64,000 nt of DNA from Sphingobacterium sp. PCS056 (GTDB taxonomy: Bacteria > Bacteroidota > Bacteroidia > Sphingobacteriales > Sphingobacteriaceae): the NCBI RefSeq assembly GCF_023273895.1, contig NZ_CP096883.1:4464001-4528000 (forward strand), given 5' to 3'. Within the stretch, counting starts at the first letter, position 1. Each line of letters starts with the position of its first letter. Of the stretch, positions 35,062 through 44,900 are shown piece by piece. The notes beneath the pieces were generated by a model. The model was not told the DNA's origin. It searched no databases and saw only the letters and a program-made list of their open reading frames with translations. The translations under genes were made by a program, and so were the position numbers.

Positions 35062-35069
35062 CAAAGGTA
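35062..35069 (-). promoter_or_regulatory. -7 box of the carA leader transcript
   Basis: TACCTTTG on the minus strand fits TAnnTTTG. It would start a 165-nt leader at about 35056. Confidence 0.55.
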
Positions 35070-35528
35070 TAACAAAATCATCAAAGTAAAAAGACTTTTT
35101 TTATTTAATTGTGATATTCCAAATTTATTGGCGTAATAAATTAAATTTCAGCACGAAAACCATGTATTTGTTATCCATTTTCAATGCTATTTATGCGATA
35201 ATCCTATCCTATGCCCATATAGTCAGAGTCTATTGATGAATATCCAGATGCTACATCCACAAAAAGAGAACCAACCAGCTGCACCTATTTGTATCAGCCA
35301 CGATGTTGAATCCCGCAACTTTAAAAAGATACCATATCACGAACAAACACCCCTCTTTAACCTTTCGCATAGGATGACATGGTCAGTGTTCGTTATTTTT
35401 GCTAACCATATAGCAGAAGTAATTCAAATCGAAGTTGCTTTGCGCAACAGTACTCCTATTTGCCACGATATCTGCGCTTAAAAGCATTAAATTGATCATA
35501 ATGATACAATGTGGTATGAATTTAAAAT

Positions 35529-35564
35529 AAGAAAGGCGATTGCTGTTTTGCAATCGCCTTTCTT
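35529..35564 (-). terminator. Terminator of the adk-obgE side
   Basis: A perfect 15-bp stem, AAGAAAGGCGATTGC (35529-35543) and GCAATCGCCTTTCTT (35550-35564), just downstream of the obgE stop. On minus it is followed by ATTTTA. Confidence 0.85.
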
Positions 35565-35580
35565 ATCCATATACAAATGA

Positions 35581-36579
35581 TTATGAATTAATAGCTTTCC
35601 AGATCATGTCCTTCAATTGCAAAATATTTTTACCTGCAACCGATGATATGAAAATATGTGGCAATCCTTCCGGAACTTCTTTTTCCATCTCACGTTCCAA
35701 TTCTTCATCCAGCATATCCGACTTCGTAATCGCCAATAATTTTGGTTTATCACGAAGTTCAGGATTATAAACAGATAACTCGTTCAATAAAATATCATAC
35801 TCCTGTTTTATGGTACGTTCTGTATCAGCAGGTACCATAAATAATAAAACAGAATTTCGTTCGATATGTCTTAAAAATCGATATCCCAAGCCCTTTCCTT
35901 CTGAAGCACCTTCAATAATACCGGGAATATCTGCCATGACAAAAGATTTGCCATCACGGTAGCTCACAATACCTAAATTGGGAACCAGAGTTGTAAAAGG
36001 ATAATTGGCAATTTCTGGTTTAGCAGCAGAAACAACAGATAAAAGCGTTGATTTTCCGGCATTTGGAAACCCTACTAATCCCACATCAGCTAATACTTTC
36101 AATTCCAAGATAATCCAGCGTTCTTGACCAGGCATACCTGGTTGTGCAAAACGAGGAGTTTGCTGTGTAGAAGATTTAAAGTGCCAGTTTCCTAATCCAC
36201 CTTTACCACCAGGAGTTAAAATCTGCGTTTCACCATCTTCGGTAATTTCAAATAAAACTTCTCCGGTTTCAGCATCTTTAGCAACTGTACCAGCAGGAAC
36301 TTCTAGAATTTCATCCTTACCCGAAGCACCTGTACTTGTAGCTGAGCTACCAGATTCACCACTAGAAGCAATGATATGCTTTCTATATTTAAGGTGTAAT
36401 AACGTCCATAATTGTGTATTCCCTTTTAGAATAATGTGACCTCCACGGCCTCCATCACCACCATCAGGTCCACCTTTCATGGTTGTTTTATCTCGATGCA
36501 AGTGCGCTGAGCCAGATCCTCCGTGTCCCGATCGACAACACACCTTCACATAATCAACAAAATTCGAACCCTGCGCCAT
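35581..36579 (-). CDS. obgE: GTPase ObgE/CgtA
   Basis: Essential GTPase linked to 50S maturation and stringent control. 332 residues: the Gly-rich Obg fold (about 1-155; many GG turns such as GGPDGGDGGRGG) and the G domain with GFPNAGKSTLL (P-loop), DIPGIIEGA (switch II) and TKSD (base recognition). The C-terminal OCT/TGS-type extension is absent, as usual in this phylum. adk lies 44 bp upstream in the same direction. Confidence 0.96.
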   Translation of the reverse strand: MAQGSNFVDYVKVCCRSGHGGSGSAHLHRDKTTMKGGPDGGDGGRGGHIILKGNTQLWTLLHLKYRKHIIASSGESGSSATSTGASGKDEILEVPAGTVAKDAETGEVLFEITEDGETQILTPGGKGGLGNWHFKSSTQQTPRFAQPGMPGQERWIILELKVLADVGLVGFPNAGKSTLLSVVSAAKPEIANYPFTTLVPNLGIVSYRDGKSFVMADIPGIIEGASEGKGLGYRFLRHIERNSVLLFMVPADTERTIKQEYDILLNELSVYNPELRDKPKLLAITKSDMLDEELEREMEKEVPEGLPHIFISSVAGKNILQLKDMIWKAINS

Positions 36580-36623
36580 AGAAATAAAATATGTTTGTTA
36601 GTAAAACGTTTCCGTTTCCTTAT

Positions 36624-37193
36624 TTAATAATTGTCAATAATAGCAGTTAACTCTCCGAAAATAAAATCAATATCACCGATACCGTTTACTTTGGACAATT
36701 TACCCTGTGCTTCATAATAGGGTAAAACATGAATTGTCTTGGTGAAATATTCATCAATACGTTTTACCAATTTATCTGCTGCATCATCTGCACGTCCAGA
36801 AATCTCCTGACGCTTGGCAATGCGTGTTTTTAATTCTTCTTCATTCACATCTAAAGCAATAACTACAGAAATAGAAGAGTTAATACCGGTTAGAAATTCA
36901 TCCAACGCTTCGGCTTGTGCCACTGTACGTGGAAAACCATCAAAAATAAATCCTTTCGCTTCCGGATTTTTCTTCACTTCCTCTTCCAACATCGCAATCG
37001 TAATCGAATCAGGTACCAAATTTCCGTCAGCAATAATCTGACTTACTTGTTTACCTAGAGCTGTCTGGTTTTGAATATGAGCTCTAAAGATATCACCCGT
37101 TGAAACATGAACTAACTGATATTTATCGATAAGTTTCTGCGATTGTGTTCCCTTCCCTGCCCCCGGAGGGCCAAATATTACAAGGTTTAGCAT
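36624..37193 (-). CDS. adk: Adenylate kinase
   Basis: Interconverts ATP+AMP and 2 ADP. From ATG 37193 the protein is 189 residues, starting MLNLVIFGPPGAGKGTQSQK with the P-loop at 8-15. DGFPRTVAQAE (NMP region) follows; the LID is the short form. A longer frame reaches 37259 but runs through the upstream tRNA terminator, so those codons are not real. Probably co-transcribed with obgE. Confidence 0.95.
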   Translation of the reverse strand: MLNLVIFGPPGAGKGTQSQKLIDKYQLVHVSTGDIFRAHIQNQTALGKQVSQIIADGNLVPDSITIAMLEEEVKKNPEAKGFIFDGFPRTVAQAEALDEFLTGINSSISVVIALDVNEEELKTRIAKRQEISGRADDAADKLVKRIDEYFTKTIHVLPYYEAQGKLSKVNGIGDIDFIFGELTAIIDNY

Positions 37194-37217
37194 AGTAGTA
37201 TTTAGAGTAATAGAGTA

Positions 37218-37256
37218 AAAAAATAAAAGCCTAATCGCTATATTGATTAGGCTTTT
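37218..37256 (-). terminator. Terminator of the first tRNA-Arg
   Basis: A perfect 12-bp stem, AAAAGCCTAATC (37225-37236) and GATTAGGCTTTT (37245-37256), followed on minus by ATTTTTTT. It lies 8 bp after the tRNA 3' end. Confidence 0.9.
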
Positions 37257-37263
37257 CAAATAG

Positions 37264-37337
37264 TGCGCTCAAAGGGAGTCGAACCCCTAACCTCCTGATC
37301 CGTAGTCAGGTGCTCTATCCAATTGAGCCATGAGCGC
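37264..37337 (-). tRNA. tRNA-Arg(ACG), copy 1
   Basis: 74 nt on the minus strand. The acceptor stem GCGCTCA pairs with TGAGCGC before discriminator A. The D-arm is GCTCAATTGGATAGAGC, and the anticodon arm CCTGA-CTACGGA-TCAGG gives anticodon ACG, normally edited to ICG to read CGU, CGC and CGA. The T-arm GGGGTTCGACTCCC is canonical. CCA is not encoded. It has its own promoter and terminator. Confidence 0.97.
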
Positions 37338-37384
37338 GTCAACCATTACGTCATCTTCATTGCTGTTCTTCCGTTTTGGTGATG

Positions 37385-37415
37385 CAAATATAGGCAAAAT
37401 AGCACTGCCTCCAAA
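37385..37415 (-). promoter_or_regulatory. Promoter of tRNA-Arg copy 1
   Basis: On the minus strand TTTG (37415-37412), exactly 19 nt, then TATATTTG (37392-37385): a full match to the Bacteroidota promoter consensus. Confidence 0.85.
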
Positions 37416-37790
37416 TTTTTTTTTCAAATTTTATCTAATAGTCTGATAATGAAACAAAATAAATAATCGCTTATCGAATACTTTAATGATTACTTATAAT
37501 CGATCTCAGAAGCTTCCTGATACCACATTATAGATCATGTACAAAACGTCGCAGCTATCAACAATCAGAAGTTAAAACTGGAATATTAATATCATACCTG
37601 ATGATCAACTACAATAATAGCGTAAAAATTATTTTCCCTCTTTTATGTATAGCAGCAGTATCTCAATTTGGTCTTGGCTTATGATCGTCATAAAAAATCA
37701 AACATCATATTATATAACATAATTGATATCCCTTACACTATTAGTGGGCTCCGAGAAAATAGATGACAGATGATAGGAAAGATATAGAAA

Positions 37791-37826
37791 AAAGAAAAAG
37801 CTTAATCTTTATCAGACTAAGCTTTT
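37791..37826 (-). terminator. Terminator of the second tRNA-Arg
   Basis: AAAAGCTTA (37796-37804) and TAAGCTTTT (37818-37826), followed on minus by TCTTTTTTC. Placed 8 bp after the tRNA, as in copy 1. Confidence 0.82.
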
Positions 37827-37833
37827 GTAGTTG

Positions 37834-37907
37834 TGCACTCAAAGGGAGTCGAACCCCTAACCTCCTGATCCGTAGTCAGGTGCTCTATCCAATTGAGCCA
37901 TGAGTGC
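37834..37907 (-). tRNA. tRNA-Arg(ACG), copy 2
   Basis: 74 nt, identical to copy 1 except for one compensated acceptor pair: GCACTCA/TGAGTGC instead of GCGCTCA/TGAGCGC, so a G-C became A-U. Same anticodon ACG. Promoter and terminator are separate, and the flanking TGGTGAT.CAAATAT sequence upstream is shared with copy 1, so the whole unit was duplicated. Confidence 0.97.
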
Positions 37908-37954
37908 ATTTTAATTTGACTTGTTTAAAAGTCATACCCTTTTGTTTGGTGATA

Positions 37955-37985
37955 CAAATATCGGGACTTTTTTCAATTCTGCAAA
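37955..37985 (-). promoter_or_regulatory. Promoter of tRNA-Arg copy 2
   Basis: TTTG (37985-37982), 19 nt, then GATATTTG (37962-37955) on minus: one base off the -7 consensus, same geometry as copy 1. Confidence 0.8.
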
Positions 37986-38095
37986 CTATTTTCCAACTTT
38001 TTTGATCAAAAAAACTAATATTTTTTTTATCTTATTGATAGTATTACATTTACAGGAGTTATTTTTTTAATATTTTTTTTCATAAAGACGATCCT

Positions 38096-38923
38096 ATGTT
38101 CCAAAAGGAAACGAAACTAAGCAAAATACGCATCGATGATATCAGCATTTCTTACATGATAAGACCAAGCAAGCTGCATATGCCGCAAAAGACGATTATA
38201 TTTTTACATGGATTTCCATTTAACAAAAACATGTGGCGTGAACAACTATTGGATCTGGATGAAACAATGACTGGTATTGCAATTGATATTAGGGGACATG
38301 GACATAGCACTCGAGGGCATGGATTTTTTAGTATCGATGTATTCGCAAAGGATTTAATCAAATTGATCACTCATTTAAATTTAAATAATGTTGTGCTTTG
38401 TGGCGTATCCATGGGAGGTTATATTGCACTTCGGACCTATGAATTAAAGAGTGATAAAATAAAAGGACTTATTTTAAGCGACACGCACGCATTTGCCGAT
38501 GATAATCAAGGCAAACAAAAACGTTTTGACTCGATCCAAGCATTACTGAAATATGGTAAGCGTCCCTTTTCTTTAGGATTTATTGAAACTATTTTTTCCA
38601 AGAAAACATTATCCGACAATCCTCAAGCGATTGAAGTGATTAAAAGTTCGATCAGAAGAAACGATTTGGCGAGCATCTGTGCCACGCAATTAGCTTTGGC
38701 AGCTCGAACAGATACCACGGCAATGCTATCGTCTATTACTGTTCCCACTCTCGTGATTAAGGGAAAAGAAGATAAATTGGTAAATGAAAAACAAATTAAT
38801 AGCTTATTGGAGGGGATAGCAGATGTTAAATACGTTGAATTTGCAGCATCTGGTCATTTGCCTAATTTAGAAGAACCCAAAAAATTCAACCAGGAAATCA
38901 ACTCTTTTTTACGTTCTTTTTAA
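38096..38923 (+). CDS. Alpha/beta hydrolase
   Basis: 275 residues of the alpha/beta-hydrolase fold. The oxyanion motif HGFPF is near residue 40, the nucleophile elbow GVSMGG near 102, and the catalytic His in ASGHLPNLEEP near 258. The class contains esterases, lactonases and haloperoxidase-like enzymes; substrate not predictable. It stands alone between the tRNA genes and a small membrane-protein gene. Confidence 0.87.
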   Translation: MFQKETKLSKIRIDDISISYMIRPSKLHMPQKTIIFLHGFPFNKNMWREQLLDLDETMTGIAIDIRGHGHSTRGHGFFSIDVFAKDLIKLITHLNLNNVVLCGVSMGGYIALRTYELKSDKIKGLILSDTHAFADDNQGKQKRFDSIQALLKYGKRPFSLGFIETIFSKKTLSDNPQAIEVIKSSIRRNDLASICATQLALAARTDTTAMLSSITVPTLVIKGKEDKLVNEKQINSLLEGIADVKYVEFAASGHLPNLEEPKKFNQEINSFLRSF

Positions 38924-38932
38924 TTAAAGAGC

Positions 38933-38969
38933 GTAAAAAAATGCAGTGGATAAAAATCGACACTGCATT
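38933..38969 (-). terminator. Terminator of the small membrane-protein gene
   Basis: AATGCAGTG (38940-38948) and CACTGCATT (38961-38969) with an inner GAT/ATC pairing; on the minus strand T7 follows. It also lies just after the hydrolase gene. Confidence 0.8.
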
Positions 38970-38998
38970 AAATCGGATGTTCCAATAGAAACCAAGTT

Positions 38999-39232
38999 TT
39001 ATAAACCACGGTATTTACTTTGTTTATATTTAAAAAAATCATTCAAATGCTGTATATTTTCCTTTCTTTCCTCCGATTTACGATAAGAAATAATGGCATC
39101 CCAGATAAACAAACCAAACGCCAATGCTGCAAAAAGTACAGGTAAGCTTAGTAAGTTTCCAGTTGCATTTTGCATGATTAACCAAGTTGAAATAACTACC
39201 GTCAATAAAAATTTAATAATAAATCCTAACAT
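38999..39232 (-). CDS. Small two-helix membrane protein, unknown
   Basis: 77 residues: two hydrophobic helices (about 2-20 and 27-48) and a charged C-terminal tail (YRKSEERKENIQHLNDFFKY). I do not recognise a family. A real terminator directly downstream supports expression. Confidence 0.65.
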   Translation of the reverse strand: MLGFIIKFLLTVVISTWLIMQNATGNLLSLPVLFAALAFGLFIWDAIISYRKSEERKENIQHLNDFFKYKQSKYRGL

Positions 39233-39811
39233 AATAATAAATTAAAGTGAATTGAATAAGACGCTGGCAATTCTTGCCCCACGTGTGAATAAACGATGAT
39301 GCTCAGTTTTGAAGTCTTAGTTCACTAGCATAAAATATGACCAGCAACCTAAATTGGTGGAGAAGAACCAATATATGGATGAATCAAAACTATGAAGTCA
39401 ATTTTTAAAATAGCAAGAAACGTATGGATGAGAAAAAAATAAATTTTTTTTCATGAGTGCTATTCAAGAACTGACCAAAATTAAAGCCATCATAGAGCAT
39501 TTAATTTTGCACCAACCACAAATGTACTAATTTTTTTAGATATAACAAAATGTTATGCGCAAAATATTAGTTAGCATGTATTATATTTTATTTTATAAAT
39601 AACTAAAATTTAAGTAAATAAAAAGTATAAGACTCATAGCCAGATGATATTATCCGATAGTTGAAAATATGGAGAGCATCTGATAGAATGATCAAAATAT
39701 CGCTTGTCATGGTAGGAGCATCTGTCATATGAGTGTAGTAAATTTGGCATGATATTCAGGTTTTAAAAATCATTGTTAATTTTGCTAACACTGTTAACTA
39801 ATGAAGTTTAG
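39233..39811. other. Intergenic region upstream of the TetR operon
   Basis: 579 bp without a supported gene. GAGCATCTG occurs twice (39674-39682, 39716-39724; 42 bp apart, four helical turns), and an inverted CAGATG lies at about 39642. The TetR promoter and operator occupy 39777-39796. Confidence 0.45.
39777..39796 (+). promoter_or_regulatory. TetR promoter box and overlapping operator candidate
   Basis: TAATTTTG (39777-39784) fits TAnnTTTG. Immediately after it, TAAC-ACT-GTTA (39786-39796) is a palindrome centred on the expected transcript start. This is the usual arrangement for an autorepressed TetR gene. Confidence 0.45.
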
Positions 39812-40423
39812 ATGGGGGTTGTAGAGCGCAAATTAAGAGATTTAGAAAAAATTAAATTACAAATAATTGAACAGTCATGGCTTATTGTAGAGGAAGAGGG
39901 CTGGCAGGCACTTTCGATTCGTAAAATTGCCGATGCTATCGAGTACAGTGTACCCGTGATCTATAAGCACTTTGAAAACAAAGATGCCATTATTGCCTAT
40001 TTTACTAGACAAGGTTTTGCGATGATGGCAGAGCAACTCGCTTCTGCCGTGGACCTCAATAAAAATGCTGACGACAATTTATACAACATCGCCACATCAT
40101 ACTGGAAATTTGCCCTTGAACATAAAAAATGTTATGAAATTATGTTTGGATTAGGCATTCCACAATGCGAGGTCGTTAACAGTATTAAAGAAATGAAAGC
40201 AACATCTACTGTCATGTTAACTTGCATTTCTAAATGTATAACAGAAAATAATGTCGATCAGATCGATCTGTATTTAAAGTTCAAAACCTTTTGGTCGATT
40301 TTACATGGCATTATTACTATTGAATTTCTATCAAACAAAGAAACCAATCCAGAAGAAGTGTCTCCAATTTTAACAGATGCGATTCAAGGATTTATTATAT
40401 CATTAAAACATCATAATAACTAA
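39812..40423 (+). CDS. TetR/AcrR-family regulator
   Basis: 203 residues. The N-terminal HTH (about 10-60) reads ALSIRKIADAIEYSVPVIYKHFENKDAI, classical TetR. The C-terminal ligand domain is divergent, with W and H residues near 150-160 as in WHG-type TetR proteins. It begins the operon TetR, nitroreductase, FrnE with gaps of 1 and 54 bp, and most likely represses it in response to an electrophilic or aromatic ligand. Confidence 0.9.
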   Translation: MGVVERKLRDLEKIKLQIIEQSWLIVEEEGWQALSIRKIADAIEYSVPVIYKHFENKDAIIAYFTRQGFAMMAEQLASAVDLNKNADDNLYNIATSYWKFALEHKKCYEIMFGLGIPQCEVVNSIKEMKATSTVMLTCISKCITENNVDQIDLYLKFKTFWSILHGIITIEFLSNKETNPEEVSPILTDAIQGFIISLKHHNN

Positions 40424-40424
40424 C

Positions 40425-41057
40425 ATGAGTTTATTAGAAGATTTAAAATGGAGATATGCCACCAAGAAAATGAATGGCACTCCTGTAGCACAAGAAAAAA
40501 TTGACTACATTTTAGAAGCTGCTCGCCTAGCTCCTACTTCCTCTGGATTACATCCTTTTCGCGTCATTGAAATTTCTGATCCAGAATTGAAAGCTAAAAT
40601 CCAGCCCATCGCATATGGACAATCACAAATCGTCGATAGTTCACATATCTTGGTATTTGCAGCGTACGATGCCTATACAAAAGAACGTGTCGAAGCAACT
40701 TTTACACAACAAGCAGAAGAAAGAGGATTACCATTAAACTTTGCAGATGATTACAAAAATAACTTATTCGCACAATTATCAGCATTGTCTCAAGAACAGC
40801 AATTTAGTCATGCTGCGCGTCAAGCTTATATTGGTTTTGGATTGGCATTAGCAGCTGCAGCAGAGCAAAAGATTGATGCCACTCCTATGGAAGGTTTCAA
40901 CAATGAACAATTAGATGCTTTACTTGAACTGAATAAATTAGGTCTTAAATCAGTGTCCATCATAGCAATCGGCTATCGTGATGAAGCTCATGACTGGTTA
41001 GTGAACATGAAAAAAGTGAGACCGCTCCAAGAAGATTTTATTATTAAATTTAACTAG
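40425..41057 (+). CDS. NAD(P)H-dependent nitroreductase-family oxidoreductase
   Basis: 210 residues of the FMN nitroreductase fold, NfsB/YdgI-like. The FMN-binding .RY(A)TKKM...  and APTSSGLHPFRV segments are near the N-terminus, the C-terminal EQ.DATPMEGF block near 165-185. It reduces quinones, nitro-compounds or similar electrophiles. It starts one base after the TetR stop, so translation is coupled to the regulator. Confidence 0.9.
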   Translation: MSLLEDLKWRYATKKMNGTPVAQEKIDYILEAARLAPTSSGLHPFRVIEISDPELKAKIQPIAYGQSQIVDSSHILVFAAYDAYTKERVEATFTQQAEERGLPLNFADDYKNNLFAQLSALSQEQQFSHAARQAYIGFGLALAAAAEQKIDATPMEGFNNEQLDALLELNKLGLKSVSIIAIGYRDEAHDWLVNMKKVRPLQEDFIIKFN

Positions 41058-41111
41058 ATATATTTCTGGGAACCCTCTAATGAAGAGTGTTCCCATTATT
41101 AAGCACATATT

Positions 41112-41813
41112 ATGAAAATAGAAATTTGGTCTGATATCGTTTGTCCTTTTTGTTATATCGGCAAAAAAAGATTAGAACAAGCTTTAGCATCCTTTCCACA
41201 TCGTGATGAAGTAGAAATTGTATGGAAATCCTACCAATTGCATCCTCAATTTCCACAAGATGCAGCAGGCATACCCGCAGTTAAGTACATCAAAGATGCT
41301 AAAGGATTGAGTGAAGAAGAGACTTTGGGCATGATGCATCAAGTCCAGTCCATCGGCAAGTCTCTGAATATTGACTTTAATTTTGAAAAATCATTGATCG
41401 TTAACACCTTAAATGCACATCGCCTCATTCATTTCGCTCAAGAAATCGGTCAGGGCAATGTATTAAAAGAGCGCTTATTTAAAGCTCATTTTAGTGAAGG
41501 TAAAGATATCAATCATATCGACAGTTTAACTGCACTCGCTGTAGAAATAGGTCTAGATCAAATAGCTGTTGAAGAGCTGCTAAACAGTGACCGCTTTGCC
41601 TACGAAGTGACACAAGATATTCAAGAAGGCATCAACTTAGGTTTACGTGGCGTTCCGTTTTTTGTTTTCAACCAAAAATTTGGAATCGCAGGAGCACAAC
41701 CTTTAGAAATGTTTGAGAAAACACTTCGTCAAGCCTATGATGATGCCAAACCGGCAATCATTATGAATGATAATGAAGGTCCTAGCTGCGACAGTGAAGC
41801 AGGATGTTGTTAA
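41112..41813 (+). CDS. DsbA-family oxidoreductase, FrnE-like
   Basis: 233 residues: thioredoxin fold with the CPFC active site (11-14 in SDIVCPFCYIGKKRLE) and a helical insertion. RGVPFFVFN marks the cis-Pro loop. The C-terminal tail ends SCDSEAGCC, an extra Cys cluster typical for FrnE-like proteins. No signal peptide, so it is cytoplasmic. Its position behind TetR and nitroreductase suggests thiol/oxidative stress. Confidence 0.9.
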   Translation: MKIEIWSDIVCPFCYIGKKRLEQALASFPHRDEVEIVWKSYQLHPQFPQDAAGIPAVKYIKDAKGLSEEETLGMMHQVQSIGKSLNIDFNFEKSLIVNTLNAHRLIHFAQEIGQGNVLKERLFKAHFSEGKDINHIDSLTALAVEIGLDQIAVEELLNSDRFAYEVTQDIQEGINLGLRGVPFFVFNQKFGIAGAQPLEMFEKTLRQAYDDAKPAIIMNDNEGPSCDSEAGCC

Positions 41814-41956
41814 TGGTATTCGATGAACAATTTTCATAATCAGACATAACCATCAGGTTACCAAAACTTATGCTTTTGAATCGCAAAATCGTGCGAATAA
41901 GTTGAACTTATTTCTTAATTTCGTTTCCTATTTAATGCAGAAAAATTGTAGTATAA

Positions 41957-44900
41957 ATGCAGTTAACCAAACTAGAAATAAAAGGATTCAAAAGCTTCGG
42001 CGACAAGATCACCATCAACTTTAATGAAGGCGTCACGGCTATCGTGGGTCCTAATGGTTGTGGAAAATCAAATGTTGTAGATGCAATACGTTGGGTTTTG
42101 GGAGAGCAAAGTACACGGATGCTCCGTTCAGAAAAAATGGAAAATATCATTTTTAATGGAACGAAAAATCGTAAAGCCGCAAACTTGGCTGAAGTATCGC
42201 TCACGTTTGATAATAATAAAAATGTGCTTCCTACCGCATTTACGACAGTCACCGTGACGCGTAAATTGTTTAGAAACGGGGATAGTGAGTATCGATTGAA
42301 CGATGTAAAATGTCGTTTAAAAGATATTACTGACCTCTTTCTAGACACAGGGGTTGGTGCTGATTCGTATTCGATCATTGAACTGAGAATGATCGACGAA
42401 ATCATCAATAATAAAGAGAACTCACGTCGTAATCTATTTGAAGAGGCTTCAGGAATTTCCAAATACAAAGTTCGCAAAAAACAAACCTTAAATAAGCTTA
42501 GAGACACCGAAGTAGATTTAAGTCGCGTAGATGATCTGCTCTTTGAGATCACTAAAAACTTAAGGTCTTTGGAAGGTCAAGCTAAAAAAGCAGAAAAATA
42601 TACGTTGTTAAAAGATGAGTACCGTCACAGCAGCATCAATCTAGCCTACTATCGCATCGGAGATTTCAGCAGTGAATTGGAACGTTTACAGCAACAGGAA
42701 TCTAAATTGAATAAGCAAAGCACAGATGCTCAAGAACATATCAGTAAAGCTGAAAATGAATTGAAGCAAATTCGTGAAGATAATTTAGAACAAGAAAAAA
42801 ACGTCTCCCTGCAACAAAAAGCAACGCAAGAGTTTATCAATAAAATCCGAAATTATGAGTCGGAAAAAAAAGTTAAAAACGAGCAGCTTAAAAATCTTCA
42901 AGATAAAGAAAATCGGCTGAATCTGGAGATCAACAATGACAATCAGCAGCTCAATCATGTGCTCTATACCATTAAACGTCTCCATGAAGAATTATTTCAT
43001 GAACAACAGCAATTGGATAATTTTCAAGCAAATCTTGAAAAGGATAAATTTGAAGTCGAAGAACTGAGAGGTCAACAGCAAGCTGCCAAAGGAAAACTCG
43101 ATGCTTTCAATAAAGCAAGTACATCATTGCAGGACAATATTTATAGGCTTGAAAAAGATATTGCAGTATTAAATATACAAAAAGAAGCTCTTTTACAAGA
43201 GTCTGTACGCACACTGGCGGATACCGAATCAAAAGAAGCAGAGTTAAATCAATTCAACATCGCTGTTGCCGAGTTGGAAGGACGTGTTGAAACACAACAG
43301 CAACAGTATGAGACTGCTATCCAAATGGAAGAAGAGTTGCAAACTCAACTGCAGCATCATACTACAAACATCAATACCCTCAAAGAAGATCTAAGTAAAG
43401 AATCTAGATTGGCAGATGCCAAGCAAAACGAATATAACTTAACAAAATCATTAATAGATAACTTAGAAGGATTTCCGGACTCCATTCGATTTTTAAAGAA
43501 AAATGCAGGCTGGAAAAAGCAGCCACCTTTATTTTCGGATATCCTATTCTGTGAAGAAGATTATCGTGTAGCTATCGAAAATTATTTGGAACCGATCATG
43601 AACCATTATGTCGTGGAAACACAACAGGATGCTGTTCAGGCGATCAACCTTTTGAGTGACGCGGCCCGTGGACGTGCAAATTTCTTTATTCTGGATGCTA
43701 TTGAGTCAGTACCCGCTGCTCCATCAATTGATCATGATCTCCTGACACCGGCATTGGATGTGATTACTGTTGATGACAGATTCAAACCCTTGTGTCAAGT
43801 ACTGCTGCAACATGTTTTTATTTTACAACGTGAACGTGATCATGAACTCGAACTAGCACTACCTCAAGGAGATACCATTATTTTGCAAAAAAATGGCAAA
43901 TTTTCTAAAAGCAAATTAGGGCTATCAGGAGGTTCTGTTGGATTATTTGAAGGAAAAAGAATTGGACGTGCTAAAAATATTGAAATCTTAGCGAAAGAAA
44001 TCAAAACGCTTAATGAAAGTATCCATATTTTACAAGATAAAATAGCAGATGAGACTGGACGCTTAACAGCTTTACAATCGAATTCGCAAAAGGAAACAAT
44101 TGATGAACTTCGTTTTCAATTAAACCGGTTAAATAATGAACTGATATCTGTTAAAACAAAACAAGAACAGTATCAAACCTTTATTACGAATGCGCTCAAT
44201 CGCAAGAAGGATTTACAAGATAAAATTGTCGCCATCGAAAATGATTTGTTGATTTTGGAACCCAAAATACAAGATTTCAAAAACGAACGTGAACAACAGG
44301 TTGGTGATTTACAAGACTATCAGGATCGTTTCAATAAAATTTCTGAAATCTTAACAGAGAAATCTGCTAGCTATAATCAAGGGAATATTGCTTACCACCA
44401 ACAGCAAAACAAAGTTTCGAATATCAATAAAGATCTTGAATTCAGAGAAACGCAACAAGATGATTTTCAAAACCGTATCGAACGTAACAGTAAAGATCTC
44501 GCAGAAGTGCAACTTTCTTTAAAAAATACTGCCCAATTCGTCGATGAAGAAGATGAAGATCTCGTGGATATGTACACGCAGAAAGATGCGTTAGAAAAGG
44601 GTTTAGAGGACTTAGAAAAGAATTACTATGGCGTACGGAAACAAATCAATGAGCTTGAGGAACAGATCATCCAGTATCGTCGCTCAAAGGAACAGGACGA
44701 TCTTCTAATTTCTGAAATAAAAGATAAGAAAACAGCACTTCAAATTGATCTCAACACGTTAAAAGAGCGCCTCTCAGCGGAGTTTAATATTGAATTGAAA
44801 GACTTATTGGAACAGGAAGAAGCGCCCATAATTACCGAAGATCAGGATGCACTTGTAGCCAAATGTACTAAGCTGAAAAAACAGTTGAATGAGTATGGTT

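Larger units (their letters stand above)
34891..35580. other. carA leader and obgE downstream region
   Basis: 34891-35069 is the carA leader, described separately. From 35070 to 35528 I find no supported gene; a frame at 35233-35481 (82 codons, TTG start) has no family resemblance and no promoter. The obgE terminator closes the region at 35529-35564. Confidence 0.5.
37338..37833. other. Spacer between the two tRNA-Arg units
   Basis: It contains the promoter of copy 1 (37385-37415) and the terminator of copy 2 (37796-37826). The roughly 370 bp between them hold no gene or repeat that I can support. Confidence 0.6.

Noticed and set aside
35233..35481. 82-codon frame between carA and obgE
   Set aside because: TTG start, unusual Cys/His/Asn composition, no domain, no promoter box and no terminator of its own on plus.
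37194..37259. Longer N-terminus for adenylate kinase
   Set aside because: It would translate through the tRNA-Arg terminator; the P-loop enzyme begins MLNLVIFG at 37193.
41932..42552. 206-codon antisense frame opposite the start of smc
   Set aside because: It is the reverse-strand shadow of a well-conserved SMC N-terminus, with Ser/Leu-rich composition typical of shadows.
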